DNA of 57,384 nucleotides, taken from NCBI GenBank assembly GCA_018398765.1, contig JAHBMJ010001627.1, positions 10,001 to 67,384 on the forward strand, given 5' to 3'. Within the stretch, counting starts at the first letter, position 1. Each line of letters begins with the position of its first letter. Below the pieces are notes generated by a model. That model was given only the letters and a program-made list of their open reading frames with translations. It did not search any database and had not been told where the DNA came from. A program made the position numbers and the translations under genes. Below, one piece after another: positions 27,591-38,714 of this stretch. The DNA is from Chromera velia (Eukaryota; Sar; Chromeraceae).

Positions 27591-28430
27591 CTACCCCAAA
27601 CACCCCATATTCTTCTGCTGCTGTTCCTGCAAGGACATGTCAGTCTCTGCAGTCTCAGGCAATAGGAGATCTTTCTCAGTCAAGGGCTTTTTTACCTCTT
27701 CACTCACTCCCTTCACCATTCCCTCAATATACGTGGACTGGTTAAGCAACATCTCACCAGAACGCATCCAAATAGACATGCCCACATAAGAATGAAGCTC
27801 TCCATTGTCCATTCTCTCTGGCTGGTCTGTGTTAAAAAGCTCCTGGATTTGCTTCACATCTTTGTTAACAGAAGGAAAAAAAATGAAGAGATCATCAACA
27901 TGCATAACAAGCAAAGCAACGATCTTACTCTTCTTGTTCTTTCTGACCAAAATCGACTCAGCAATCTCAGTCCACCCCAGGCTGCTTACCTTCTTCTTGA
28001 AGTAACTCGTGTAGATCTTTAGGGCATCCTTCAGGCCGTAAACAGCCCTCTGAATGCGAACGAAGACGCTAGTATGGAGGCCGGGATAGACTTCTACAGG
28101 GAGGTCGGACGGAAGGCGCAGCCACACTGCATCTTTCATGGGCGCCTGCACGAACGTAGTTGACACGTCCATTTTGGCTGCCTGCAGACCTTTTGAGATG
28201 GCCCAGAGGAAGGCAACTCTAGCCAGACTTGCGTTTGCTGTCTAGGTCTGCTGTGCCAGAGTAGGTCTCAAGCACCGACTAATCATGAGAGTCTTGGAAC
28301 CCTCTCGCTACGAGACGAGACTTTACTTTCCCTCCTTCAACTTCCAGGTCCTCACCCACCGAAGGGTAATCGCCTTGACCCCCTTCTCCATCTGCAGTGT
28401 TTGTGTAGAGAGATCAAATACAGAACAAAG
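27591..28430 (-). pseudogene. copia reverse transcriptase, frameshifted N-terminus
   Basis: The open part (28172-27591) contains KMDVSTTFVQAPMKD, the DVxxAFL motif with the first catalytic Asp, then RAVYGLKDA and LLVMHVDDLFIF with the catalytic VDD. Upstream, LRWVRTWKLKEG leads into an RLVARGFQD motif that is only visible one frame away, so two compensating indels plus stops have damaged the N-terminal palm. Confidence 0.85.
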
Positions 28431-28451
28431 ACACTAACGAGCGAGTTCCTT

Positions 28452-28982
28452 TCAATCGGACTCTTTGAAAAGACCCTGTGCAATCTCTTCCTCGGTGGCA
28501 AGAATGTGCCCCTTCGCATCGTTCTCTCTCGCTAGCAACTTGTATGCCCTCTCACCTTTCATCACCGCACACGCAATCTCAAAGTGCGTGTCGAGGGCTT
28601 TTGCAATCTGTGCTTCCTTTATCTCTCTCCTTCGCCTTCTGTGCTTACGGATCTGATTCCTCCTCTGAGATTCGGACATCTCAGACCACTGAAGGAACTC
28701 GGCGGTATTTGCTTCCTCGGCTGCCTGGTCGGCAACAACATCAACATCTACCGGGACTTCGTCTGAAGGGACAAGGGGGACAGGATCAAGCACAGGAGGT
28801 GCCTGCTCAGCAAGTCTGTCAAGCACGGCAGGGGGAAGCTGTCCATCAGCGGGGAACTCGAACCGCTCCACAATATCTTTCTGCTTTACTGTCTCCAGCT
28901 TGGTAGGAAAGAAACTTCCATCATCCCTCTGCTTCAACCGTACTGCTGTGATGCTCCTCACTTGCTTTTCCCCCTCCCTCAC
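28452..28982 (-). pseudogene. copia pol linker between integrase and reverse transcriptase
   Basis: It is in the same frame as the integrase. It is charged and acidic/basic (ERFEFPADGQLPPAV, then a basic KHRRRRREIKEAQ stretch), like the poorly conserved spacer of copia polyproteins. It ends at a TGA. Confidence 0.6.
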
Positions 28983-29015
28983 AATCTGCCATGGGAACAG
29001 GGCCCCATCGAACCA

Positions 29016-30251
29016 TCAGGCAAGAACACCCTGCAAACGAGGCACGTGAACGCCTCGGGGAGAACGAAGGAGCTGACGGACCAGATGAGAAACGTCCTCA
29101 TCAGACGCCTCACCCCCAGTCTCTGCATTGTGTGCATCTGACCGGTTGTCTTCTTCTCCCCAACCAACCCAAATGGATCCTCTCCCCACAACGGAATCTG
29201 TCTCCCTCTCTGCAACCACATCGCTTCTGCCATCTTCGTCAAAATTAATACGCTCCACCCCCAACCACGACTTCATCTGAATGTGGCCGGGGTGAACGCG
29301 AAGAGGCCTCCACTGTCTCCCTCTCCGAATCAATACAGGGACGGACTGCGGACTGATCACCCCCCCGAAAAGAGCTCTCTCACTCTTTTTGACAGGACCG
29401 CCAGCAACGAAACGCTGACGGCGAGAGGGATCGGATAAGTGAACAACATCCCCCGGGGCAATAGGAGGCACCCCCAAACGCACACCAAAAAGAGCATAAT
29501 TCGGGGAAAGGCCAGTCAAGCCATGAACGACCTCATTCAGAGAATTGGCAATTCCACGGATGAAGACAGGCCAGAGATAAAAGGGAAGAGAACGCTGAAA
29601 GAGAACTTTGTTCAAGAGAGAAAAGAAATCGTCATTCACTCTCTCAACAAATGCCTGTACTTCGGGAGTGAGAGGAGGACCGAACTAAGTTGCAATCCCC
29701 CCTCCCTCAACTGACGAACAAAACGAGAGGTAGAGATCAGAAATGAACTCGCCTCCGTTGTCTGAGTGCACAACCTTCGGCTTCTCCTTGCCGGCTTTCT
29801 CCCACCGATGAGTCCAGCCTGAGGAGATCAGGTGATTCACTGCATGATCTTTTAACCGCAGCGCCCACAACGATTTCCTTTGCATCTGCAAATCAACAAT
29901 AACAGACATGTAACGAAACCCCCCGATCCCCTTTCTCTTCATATCCTTCAGGTCGTGGTAGATGTTGGTGTTGAACTGCCCCCCAGGATCCGCAAGCTCT
30001 GGCTCCTTCTCTTCATCGTCCTCATGAACAGAAGACTCATCCCCCTTGCGAGAACGCTTTCGCGTCCCCGCTGCTGCACCTCTTCTCTTCAACTTTCTCC
30101 TCCGAAAGTTCATAACACGACACGCCTTGCATGTGTCTCTCACCTCTCTGCACTCCTTCGCAGAGAAATGCACCTCCACCCCCTTCTCCTTCAATGTGGC
30201 CTCCAAACGCTGCCTAGTCGCATGACTGAGACGGGAGTGAAGGACAAACAA
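29016..30251 (-). pseudogene. copia integrase with one internal TAG
   Basis: The N-terminus carries HSRLSH then CREVRDTCKACR, the His-His/Cys-Cys zinc module. The core has VIVDLQ and VVHSDNGGEF (second catalytic Asp), and TPEVQAFVERVNDDF supplies the expected Glu. The tail (PNYALFGVRLGVPP, then a chromatin-like basic region) is typical of copia. TAG at 29683-29685 breaks the frame between the second Asp and the Glu. A TGA at 29016-29018 ends it, after which the same frame goes on (WFDGALFPWQIV). Confidence 0.85.
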
Positions 30252-30484
30252 AAGGTACGATCTGTTCTCAGCCTAAATCTGTGGCTTCACAACAGTAAGA
30301 ATAGAGAAGATACAGACAGAAGCATTTCATCAGATAGAGATAAGATAGGGAGAACTCCCGTCTGCTACATAAAGATAGCTGCCTGGCCTGTCCACAGAAG
30401 AAGGGCTGCATTTCGGGTGGGAGAGAGAAATTTAGAGGTAAACAGGGGAAAGTTTTAAACAGAAGGAGGCAGGGGGACCCCATT

Positions 30485-30957
30485 GACAGAAAGGAAATAC
30501 ATGGTTTGCTCTGACCTGCTTAACATTCAAAATCTATGTGCTGACTGAATGCCCTCTGCATGATGGAGAGAGGGCAGACTGCTTGCACGCTTTGATGACA
30601 CATTGGAGTTCGGTGAAAGGGAGAGAGGAGAAAGCTGCAAATAGCAGTAGATGGAAAGTGGGTGGTGAAGGGAAGGTAAATAAGATCGCTCTATTCTCCT
30701 TTCTTTTGAATGAGGCCGACAAGAATGTCGATACCTTTCTGAAAGACATCATGATGAAAAGACATGTAGTGAAAGAATGGAAAAGAAAAAAGCGAGACAA
30801 TTTGAGTCAAGCTTTAGGAAGAGAGTTAGATAGGCTGCATCAGGAGACTTGGAAAAGTGAGAAAGAAAGAGAGGGAAGAATTAAAGAGTATAAAAGGGTG
30901 TGGAGTGATACAAAGAAAGCAAAAGAGGAGGGAAAAAGGAGGAGGATGGGATGTTAG
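30485..30957 (+). pseudogene. LINE (non-LTR retrotransposon) ORF2 C-terminus
   Basis: An open frame with no ATG at its start encodes LTECPLHDGERADCLHALM, the zinc-knuckle-like ECPxxxxxR tail typical of LINE ORF2, followed by KIALFSFLLNEADKNVDTFL and a long basic Lys/Arg/Glu end (KRRRMGC). No reverse transcriptase precedes it, so this is a 5'-truncated insertion. Confidence 0.62.
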
Positions 30958-31222
30958 GAGGTTTTGGAACTCGCTTCGAGCCGTTCATCTGTAATTCTGG
31001 GATCGTTCCCTTTCAAACCCTGCTTTAGAATGGAGTGAGGCCTCTCACATACACACGCAGGTGATTGACTGTTCAATATGATCCGTTCGCGGCACAGGCA
31101 AGACCTGTGCGGGCCGGCCAGGGAGGTCTGATGCGTCTAGGCGCTTTCCCTGGAAGCCGCACGTCGGACATTCGGCATTGGGGCGGGAGGCCAATCCTCC
31201 GGACATTAATCCTAATCCTAAC
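30958..31222 (+). mobile_element. LINE 3' untranslated tail
   Basis: A GC-rich tail follows the ORF2 end and terminates in ATTAATCCTAATCCTAAC, a short (TAATCC)n-like tract of the kind that ends some non-LTR elements. Beyond it the sequence turns abruptly AT-rich (31230-31480), which marks the likely 3' border of the insertion. Confidence 0.5.
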
Positions 31223-31544
31223 TGTTCAAAATTCTAAGTTCTAACACCACTATTAAGAATAAGTTGTTGAATAACCAGTCAGAATTCTTCTAAATTACTT
31301 TTCTGAATTTCTTTTAATTCTTCGGGTTTTGAAAGGTGACCAGAACTTAAAAGATTAACTCATGCACTAGCGTTAAGCAACTCAAGTAATGAAGTTACAC
31401 ACACTAACAGTAAAGTATGATAAAAAAACTAATATATAGATGTTCTAATACTTGATAATGTTTGCATTTTTTTTTCGCTTAGCATTGCTTGGCCTTCTGC
31501 ACTCACGCTGATGAAATGTGCATATATTTTCACTTAGCTTTTCA

Positions 31545-32083
31545 TCACTTTTTTTTCTTTCCTTTCCCCTTTTGTTTCAGAACTTTTTGAGAAACGAACT
31601 GTTGCACAGCTCCATTTCCCACTGGATTTTCCCGAGGTGGATTTTTACCCTTTTTCGCTCTCTTTGGACTCTCCGAAGAAGAAATAGGAGAGGAAGACAG
31701 TCTACCGTTGGCCTCAAACTTCTTTCTCTTTGAAGTCTCTTCTGTACTCGAAGGAGAGGGCCTACTTGTGGCCGCTCCAGTCGAAGCTTTCTCTTTGCCT
31801 TTCCCGTCCAGTGCTGCTCCTGCATTCTGTCCGTGACCCGCAGAGGCGATGAATTCTTGCAATGTGACAAATCGCGTGGAAGGTTCAAGAGTCATCTGCC
31901 TGCAAGAGAAAACAGAGAAAGCGATGCGACATGCACATAGACAGGCCGATCATACGTTCCTTTCTTTTCCCTTTTTCTTTTCATCACACACTCGCCCACA
32001 TCCACATCCACACACCCTTACTCACAAACACACACACAATTGTCATGCACACACACGCACGCACACGCACACACAAACGCGCG

Positions 32084-32114
<31 letters not shown>

Positions 32115-32477
32115 GCACGCACACGCACACGCACATAGCAGAGAAAAGAGGGAGAGAGGAATGTGATGTACAAGTGTATTACTCTGGCACATCACACCAA
32201 GAACTGCACATGGGCGTATGCAGTAGAGGAGCTGAACAGTGTCCTACTATAACCACATATGCTTTCACGCACGCGCATGCACACACACTATAATCAGACA
32301 CTAGCGGGAGCAGACAAATGCAGACGCTAGAGATCTGGGAAGACGGAACAGAAGAGGATGGAAAGAGGGCAGACAGACGGACACCGGCACACAGAGAGAA
32401 AGAGGGACCGACAAGAAGAGACAAAACACAGACAGACACCGGCACCGACGGAGAGAGACAGACACACAATAACAGGC

Positions 32478-32508
<31 letters not shown>

Positions 32509-32904
32509 CGGTATCGTTTCTTTTCCTCCCCTTCTTTACGAACACCACAGACAAAAAGAAAGAAAGCAACAAAGACAAAAGAACATCACGACAGCCCAGA
32601 CAAAGTGGGCAGACAGACAGACAGACAGACAGACAATATGTTTCTTCTTCTCCCTTCTTTTTTTCATGCACATGACAGACAAACGCACTATATCGTCTTT
32701 TCTTTCCAATTTTCTTTTTACTCATTCTCTTCTGTGTTTTCTTTCTTCTTTTGGCGCGCTCTCTCAGTGGAAGGGTACCAGAGCTCCAGGCCTTGAGCGT
32801 ACCCTGCGCCCCTTCCTTACCCAGTGCAGGCTTACGCCTTTGCACTTCCACATTCTTTCCATCTGGACGTGTTCGTTTCTTTTCTTCTCCTTTGGTTTAC
32901 GAGG

Positions 32905-32940
<36 letters not shown>

Positions 32941-33389
32941 CCAGGCCCCCCCAACCGCCAGCAGCAGTGGCATTTTCTTTTTTTCTTGGGTTCCCCTTCT
33001 CTTTTCTTTGCTCCTTCTGGTGTTCCCTTTATCGTTTCTCAGCCCCAGCCCTTTGCTGGATCTCCTCTTTGCCCCCCCCCGCCTAGATGGAAAGAATGCG
33101 TGTGCGTGTGCACGTATGTGTGTGTTACTGCATGTGTGGGCGACGTGTGTATGCGTGACTGCTCACAGGTATAAGGACCTCGAGGAAACGGTCCTTATGC
33201 GGAAATAACGAAAGATAACAGGCAATTCGAAAAAAACCAGGAGCGTTTCGTCACAATTCGATTGCCACTATATTGGCCACAAGCTGAACTCAGACCTTTT
33301 CTTGAGGTCTCCGAACAGACAGACAGACTATATCGTCTTCAGACAGACTATATGTTTCTTCTTCTCCCTTCTTTTCTTGATGACTTTTC

Positions 33390-33422
<33 letters not shown>

Positions 33423-33435
33423 CAGACAGACAGAC

Positions 33436-33466
<31 letters not shown>

Positions 33467-34443
33467 CAGACAGAGAATACTTCATCTCTGTCCAGGCAGA
33501 GACAGGAACAGAGACGAAGAGGGAACTGAGAGAGTCAAACCACAGAAAAATTGGGACAGAGAGAGATATGTGCACCCTGACACAGTTCCACAGTTGCCGA
33601 CAGACAAAAAGGCATTCACACAGAGACAGTCAGTCCGTTTCCCCAGTTTTACGCCCGACAACTTTTTCTCGTTTTCTTCATTTTTCACATCTACGTCTTT
33701 CTCTTTTACACGGCAAAACGCAGACCCCCGGAGCCCCCCGACTACTTTAGAGGCTGTCTGTCGGTTCGAACGGTTTGCAGCAGTGACGAAGGGTGGGCGG
33801 TGCACTGACTTTGTGAGAAGGTTCAGGCTGTAGGCTGCACAAAGGCATTGCTGCAGCTTTTCCGTCGCTCCCATGTCGTGCGAGTTGACTTTGAGGAAGT
33901 GCTGGAGGAGGTCGTTGATTTCCCTCTTCTTCTGCCCGTCTTTGTCAAGCGTTGCGGAGAGGGAGTCCACGGAGGTCTGGAGAAGGGAGGGGAGGTCGAT
34001 AACTTTCTGGCACATTCTGCAAACAACCTGGAGGAAAAGAAAACGGAATGTGTGAGTATGCACATGCCGCAGAGAGGCAGAGAGAGCATGCACAGGCGGA
34101 ACTAATAAGTCAAGACAGTGCCGTCTCCTGCCCGAAGCAAGGCACTTACCTCTGCTCGATTGATGAACAGTTTCGCATCCATGGCTGCCACGCTTGCCTT
34201 GAGATGGAACGTCATCTCTTCTGCATCCCCCCTCTGTCCGCACAGATCACAGCTTCGAGTCGCCTTGCTCTGCAGAAAGGATCGAAACTGCCCGGCAATT
34301 TCGTTGACGGAGTGGGAAGAAAAAATGCGCTGCAGCGTCTGGACATTCGTCACATGAAAAAAGGGGTTTGGGCGCAGAGTGGGCGCATGGAGGTCAAGCA
34401 TTCCTTGCAAGTCCTTCACGTGTGCTTCGACGGTTTTTGTCAT
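31545..34443 (-). CDS. Unknown protein with paired CxxC motifs and basic tail (288 aa, three exons)
   Basis: Model: complement(join(31545..31899, 33810..34027, 34150..34443)). Donor GAG|GTAAGT, acceptors TTTTCCTCCAG and TTCTCTTGCAG; phases 0 and 2 close to 289 codons. C65/C68 (SCDLCGQ) and C101/C104 (VCRMCQK) are spaced like a four-cysteine zinc site. Around them are helical segments (LQRIFSSHSVNEIAGQF, EINDLLQHFLKV). The last exon is a Ser/Lys-rich disordered region (ETSKRKKFEANG) ending in KGKGKKKK, which could act as a nuclear or nucleolar signal. The second intron is 1.9 kb and mostly microsatellite. The gene is divergent from the acidic protein at 35175. No family recognised; a nuclear role is inference. 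Confidence 0.7.
31900..33809. repeat. Microsatellite-filled intron (CA, GA, GACA, AGC)
   Basis: It contains CA runs (about 32010-32136), GA (32480-32500), GACA (32611-32637 and 33390-33476), an AGC trinucleotide run (32908-32937) and GACA-linked TATATCGTCTT units. Plus-strand frames over it, including a 296-codon one, are low-complexity artefacts. Confidence 0.85.
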
Positions 34444-35174
34444 CTGGATTCGACGCGCGGTCTTCTCACAAAGGACCTATCTAGATTAGAGACGGCAAAC
34501 CAGGAGGCAAAGATTCAGACGAGTAGCGACGCTCAACCGGCGGACTCCCTTCTGTCAAAAGGTTAGAAAAACAGCATAAAACAGGACATCTGCATGTAGA
34601 GGTGTTTGATGACATGCCATGGGGAAACAGTGTCCGGTAACTTATATATGAATATATGTACCGAAACTTAGATCGAAGCAAACATAAGCAACCTGTAAGC
34701 AACCTCAACTGCTGCCCAGTGAATTAATCCTGTTTGGTGATCGAATCTGCATGCCCGCGCGACGTGCCCGCGTCCTTGCCGCGCGCGCGTGCCACATTGG
34801 AGCATGCATGGTCGGACCCCGCGCGGCTATCTTCGTCGCGGGCTAAGTTCTTTTCTGAGCCTCTCAGTGACGATTCTCTCCTCACCATTCCTCACCTCAC
34901 GCCTTCATGAAGCCAAAATCTCTCCAGTTGGACCACCGGCCTTTGCGGGCATACTACACATTCTGCTTTTCCTTAATTGGCCTGTTTGGTTGAGTTTTTT
35001 TGTCTGCCCGACTAGAGTGGCAGACTCTCTCTGCTTTGTCCTTGCGTGGTCCCAGGGAAGTTCTTTCTGTTGTATTGATCGTTGCCCTGACCCCAGACTT
35101 CTGGGAACTGCAAGCGAATGTTCCATTTTTCCGTGCAATTGTACTTAAGCAAGCGATAGGCCTTTCTGAGCAGC
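34444..35174. promoter_or_regulatory. Divergent upstream region of CxxC gene and acidic protein gene
   Basis: 731 bases between two opposed start codons, with a GC-rich patch (CGCGCGACGTGCCCGCG, about 34754-34790). No exon found. It probably holds both promoters, by position only. Confidence 0.4.
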
Positions 35175-37574
35175 ATGTCTGAAACAAATCCCCTTCTTGG
35201 GCAGAGTCCTCTGCTCGGTCAGGGAAGCTTTGGCAGCCGGAGAGTTATTAATAGACATAACGATCCACAGTCTATCTATGTGTCCATGGCGGGAGGCATG
35301 CAAGCCGATTGGAACACTGCTGCCTCGCAACAGAATGGGGTTGATGCGGGCCTTCTCCCTGTTCCTACTGCAGGGCCACCAGCCGTCTCCCCGATGATTG
35401 GGCCTTCTCCCCTGATAGGCGGGGCCCCTGAGCTGAGTAACCCTTACATGCACTTTCAGGCTTTCAGTGCTTTGGGGGGCGCTGAGAACTTTTTAAATGC
35501 TCCTCCAGGCCTACTCCCCTTCCACCCCAACTACCTCGCACAGTTTCAGCTTCAACAGCAGCAGCAGCAGGGTCAGCCCTTGTTCGGCCCGACGGGGGAA
35601 TTTGAGACTGAGCATGACGGGATGATGATGGAAGATGACGACCGGGAGGAGAATGGGGCCTCCAGTGCCCACACACACATCACAGCAGAAGAGGAGAGAG
35701 ACCTCAGGCGCCTGCTTCGGAAAGCCCTGTTGGTGCCTCTCCGTCCCTCCCTGTCTCGTTTTATCCGAGTTGTCGCCGACAAACTCTCTGATCCCACCCC
35801 TGACCGCTCCCCCAGAGGCTCAAGCCCCCCCAATGAGAACGGAAGCAGAAGCGGAAAGAAAAGGGGGGAATTGACCAGCAAGGATGGAGGGCCGAAAGTC
35901 CCGTCCTCCCCGCAACGCAAACGCAGCCGTGCTGACAACACTACCGGAGTTCAGTCTTTGACGGGTGGAGACAAAGGAGAGGTCTCCGTGTCCCGTGCGC
36001 AGAAGCCTTCGGATGCCGGCGCTTCCCGTTCATCCCGCCCGCGTCCCGTGTCTGTGTATGCTGACCTGGAGACTTCGGGAATTACGTTAGGGCTTGACAG
36101 CGAGGAAGAGGATGAAGAGGAAGAGGGGGAGATCCAGGAAAGTGACGACGATGATGTGGTTGAGGTGGGGTCGGAAGGTTCGGAAGAGGGGGACGGGGGG
36201 AGGGAAGGAGAGACAGAAGGGGAAAGAGGGTTCGTCTCTACCAACTCTGGTTCGAAAGTGCTGTTTGATGATCCACAGGGGAAGGGGATGAGAGAGGCAG
36301 AGGCAGGAGAGAAATTCAGTTCCCCCCAGGGAAAAGGGGAGAGTGGGGGGGGCACTGTCTCCCGTGTGCGGAACCCCTTCGGCTCCCCCCCCCAGCTTTC
36401 TGCCCAGCCTCGCACGGCCGCCCTGGGCGCAGTGTCGTTGGAGGCAGACCGTGAGGGAGGATCTTTATCGTCGGGAGTTGGTAAGACTTTGGGTGGTGTT
36501 ACGGTTGGGGGGGGGGAACAGGAGGGTGAAGCTGTGAGAGAGAGTGTTGGGAAGACCGAGCAGGCGGGGGGGGCTAGCCCTCGTTTCTCCCAGATGAGTC
36601 CTGTTAGTGATGGAGAAGATGAAGAGTATTTAGAGGAAGAGGAAATCATCGAAGAAGAGATCATTGAGGAGATTTTCGAGGACCCACCAGCTGCAGCAAG
36701 TCAAACCACAGCTGGAGAGTCTCTGATGGGAGCTGTGAGGGCGGCTGTTCCACCAGCACCCCTCATCTTGCGCCCTCCCACCATTCAGCGGTCAGGCCCT
36801 GCCCCCCCTCGTCCTACAATTCTCAGTGTTCCAAACAGAGGGGGGGGTAGCAGATATGGTAACCGTGCGTTGACTTCTCGTGCTGCTTATCTCGACAGAG
36901 ATGCCCCTCCCCCCAAGTCCGGGAAGGAGAGAGACGGCCACCCTCCAGCTAAAGATAAAGAGTCTGAGGGAAAGACGGAGAGAGAGACAGGTGCGGAGGA
37001 GGGGGGGGGAGGCAGAGGTTACTACGAAAAGCTTCGCGAGAAAGAGAATCAGAGAAGAGAGAACCAATATGAGGAGAGGGAGAGGGCATTCAGAGAGATG
37101 ACACAAAGAGAAGAAGGTTCCCCCCACCAAGGTGGGGAATCGGGGGGGATGCGAAAGAAAAGCAAGAGGGGAAGTTCTTCTTCCTTCTCTTCTCTCGGTT
37201 GGGGTCGTGAGGCCCTTCGAAGGGATGATAAGGGAGGGTCCTCCTCTCCTTCCTCCCCTGCTGCTGCTGCTGCTGCTGAAAAGAGCATCGGAAAAGGAGG
37301 TAGAGGCGGGGCAGGAGGAGGAGGATTTCTTCAGCCCAAGAATCCACCTCTGCCATCGTCAGAGCCGCCACCTCTGCCCCCGTCTGAACCGAAACTCCCG
37401 CCCCCCCCTGCCCCCCAGCCTCTGGCTCCTTCCCAACCTGGGGGGGGGCAGGGCGGCAGGACAGAGGGAAAGGCAGAGGAAGAGCCGGAGGATGACGAGA
37501 TTGATGCCGGTGGGGGTGCAGAGTTGTGGTGGATGGGAGAGGAGGATGACAGCGACGGTTCGGGGGAAGAGTGA
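35175..37574 (+). CDS. Large disordered acidic/Pro/Gly-rich protein, probably nuclear (799 aa, single exon)
   Basis: An intron-less 799-codon frame starting MSETNPLLGQ, with two NPLLGQ/SPLLGQ-like repeats at the start. In order: a Gln run with Pro (QLQQQQQQGQ); one short helical segment (ERDLRRLLRKALLVPLRP, then FIRVVADKL) that is the best candidate for a folded domain; a basic Ser/Pro region with KRSRAD; acidic blocks (DSEEEDEEEEGEIQESDDDD and EEEEIIEEEIIEEIFED); a charged helix (YYEKLREKENQRRENQYEE); poly-Ala; a Pro-rich stretch; and an acidic end around ELWWMGEEDD. Acidic blocks, charged helix and basic patches are common in chromatin or RNA-processing factors, but no domain is recognisable and the function is unknown. 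It converges with the PrsW-type gene. Confidence 0.75.
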   Translation: MSETNPLLGQSPLLGQGSFGSRRVINRHNDPQSIYVSMAGGMQADWNTAASQQNGVDAGLLPVPTAGPPAVSPMIGPSPLIGGAPELSNPYMHFQAFSALGGAENFLNAPPGLLPFHPNYLAQFQLQQQQQQGQPLFGPTGEFETEHDGMMMEDDDREENGASSAHTHITAEEERDLRRLLRKALLVPLRPSLSRFIRVVADKLSDPTPDRSPRGSSPPNENGSRSGKKRGELTSKDGGPKVPSSPQRKRSRADNTTGVQSLTGGDKGEVSVSRAQKPSDAGASRSSRPRPVSVYADLETSGITLGLDSEEEDEEEEGEIQESDDDDVVEVGSEGSEEGDGGREGETEGERGFVSTNSGSKVLFDDPQGKGMREAEAGEKFSSPQGKGESGGGTVSRVRNPFGSPPQLSAQPRTAALGAVSLEADREGGSLSSGVGKTLGGVTVGGGEQEGEAVRESVGKTEQAGGASPRFSQMSPVSDGEDEEYLEEEEIIEEEIIEEIFEDPPAAASQTTAGESLMGAVRAAVPPAPLILRPPTIQRSGPAPPRPTILSVPNRGGGSRYGNRALTSRAAYLDRDAPPPKSGKERDGHPPAKDKESEGKTERETGAEEGGGGRGYYEKLREKENQRRENQYEERERAFREMTQREEGSPHQGGESGGMRKKSKRGSSSSFSSLGWGREALRRDDKGGSSSPSSPAAAAAAEKSIGKGGRGGAGGGGFLQPKNPPLPSSEPPPLPPSEPKLPPPPAPQPLAPSQPGGGQGGRTEGKAEEEPEDDEIDAGGGAELWWMGEEDDSDGSGEE

Positions 37575-38714
37575 AGAGGGAAGGGGGGGATTCTGAAGAC
37601 TCGGAGATGGCCGTTGACTGACCGACTGACTGACTGACTGACTGACTGGTAGGGATGTCCTGACTTGCTGCATGTCACACAGAGTTCGTCAGTTGCGAAG
37701 AGCAGGTTTGTGCACAGTATTGGAGGGGGAGTGGGCGGTCGGGGGGGGAATCGGCAAAAAGAAAATTTCAAGGAATTGTGTGGAAAATGTTTCCGTGGTT
37801 TCGGCTGGGCCGATGCAGCCTGCTCAGGCCCTGCTGGGAAGAATAAGGAGGGGCTTTGACAGGGAGGGAATGGGTAGACTGCGGGACCAGCTAGTGCGGG
37901 TCAGTGGATGGATCTGTGATCGAAGAGGGTGGGAAACCTGTATGGGAGGTCGTATGAACTATAACGAAGATTAATTGGAATGTTTGGCTATACTGGTGTT
38001 GAGGTTGTGAGGAACAAGCTGGATGATCTACTTTTTATATAAATTATATTTAGATAGTGTATGTATCGTATAACAGCCAGCATACTACAAACTAGACTAC
38101 AAACGTTTATAAAACAGATTATAAAACAGATTATAAATTACGTTACTGGTAAGATGGAATCGGTTTTTTAATATATCCGATTAGCACTAGGATATTAGTA
38201 TGTATATTAGATTGTATAACGACATATAGCATGATATTAGTATGATCTAGAGTATGATATTCTAGATGATATTACTAATTCACTGAACGTGACTCGATCT
38301 GAACTACAGTCTGGTATCACAGTGAAACAGATATGAATTGCATGGTCTTGCCTAGGGTCTAGCCTAGGGTCTTGCAGGGAATAGCAGCGTAAAGAATCGT
38401 GAAGAAAGACGTATGGCTTTGAAATTAACCGAACGGTAGTGTCATAATGTCATGTTTCATTGTGCGTCTAGTTGTGCATGATCCAAACCAAACTGCGTTG
38501 ATAAATTAACAACTTTATAAATGATTTAATTATCTACTTGAACTTCTCATAATACATATAGGATAAAATTAATCTGCTTCCACCGAAACTGTTGGGCCAA
38601 ACAACTTTTGATTGAATAATTTGAATTATTTAAGTTTTGAAGTCATTTTTTGTGTATTCTTTAGGTGCAATTTTGCAAGTATAATTTTGAAATTAATGAA
38701 TTCCCATGCAGGAA
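37575..38714. other. Intergenic, AT-rich, with short GACT repeat
   Basis: A (GACT)n run at about 37616-37648 directly follows the acidic gene. From about 37970 to 38660 the DNA is strongly AT-rich with repeated GATTATAAA and TATTAGTATG motifs. No gene or clear terminal repeat was seen. Confidence 0.5.

Larger units (their letters stand above)
26970..30271 (-). mobile_element. Ty1/copia-type retrotransposon, decayed pol region
   Basis: The order on the minus strand (zinc-binding GAG-pre-integrase, integrase, linker, reverse transcriptase, RNase H) is that of copia elements. Most of it lies in a single frame, with scattered stops and a short double frameshift near 28250-28330. Gag and protease are not recognisable upstream of 30271, and I found no long terminal repeats, so this is a truncated, inactive copy. 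Confidence 0.85.

Noticed and set aside
32318-33208. 296-codon plus frame with poly-Gln/poly-Ser
   Set aside because: Lies within the intron of the phase-consistent minus-strand CxxC gene and is made of GACA, GA and AGC repeats.
35951-36664. 237-codon Ser/Pro minus frame
   Set aside because: Mirror of the acidic coding region of the 799-residue protein.
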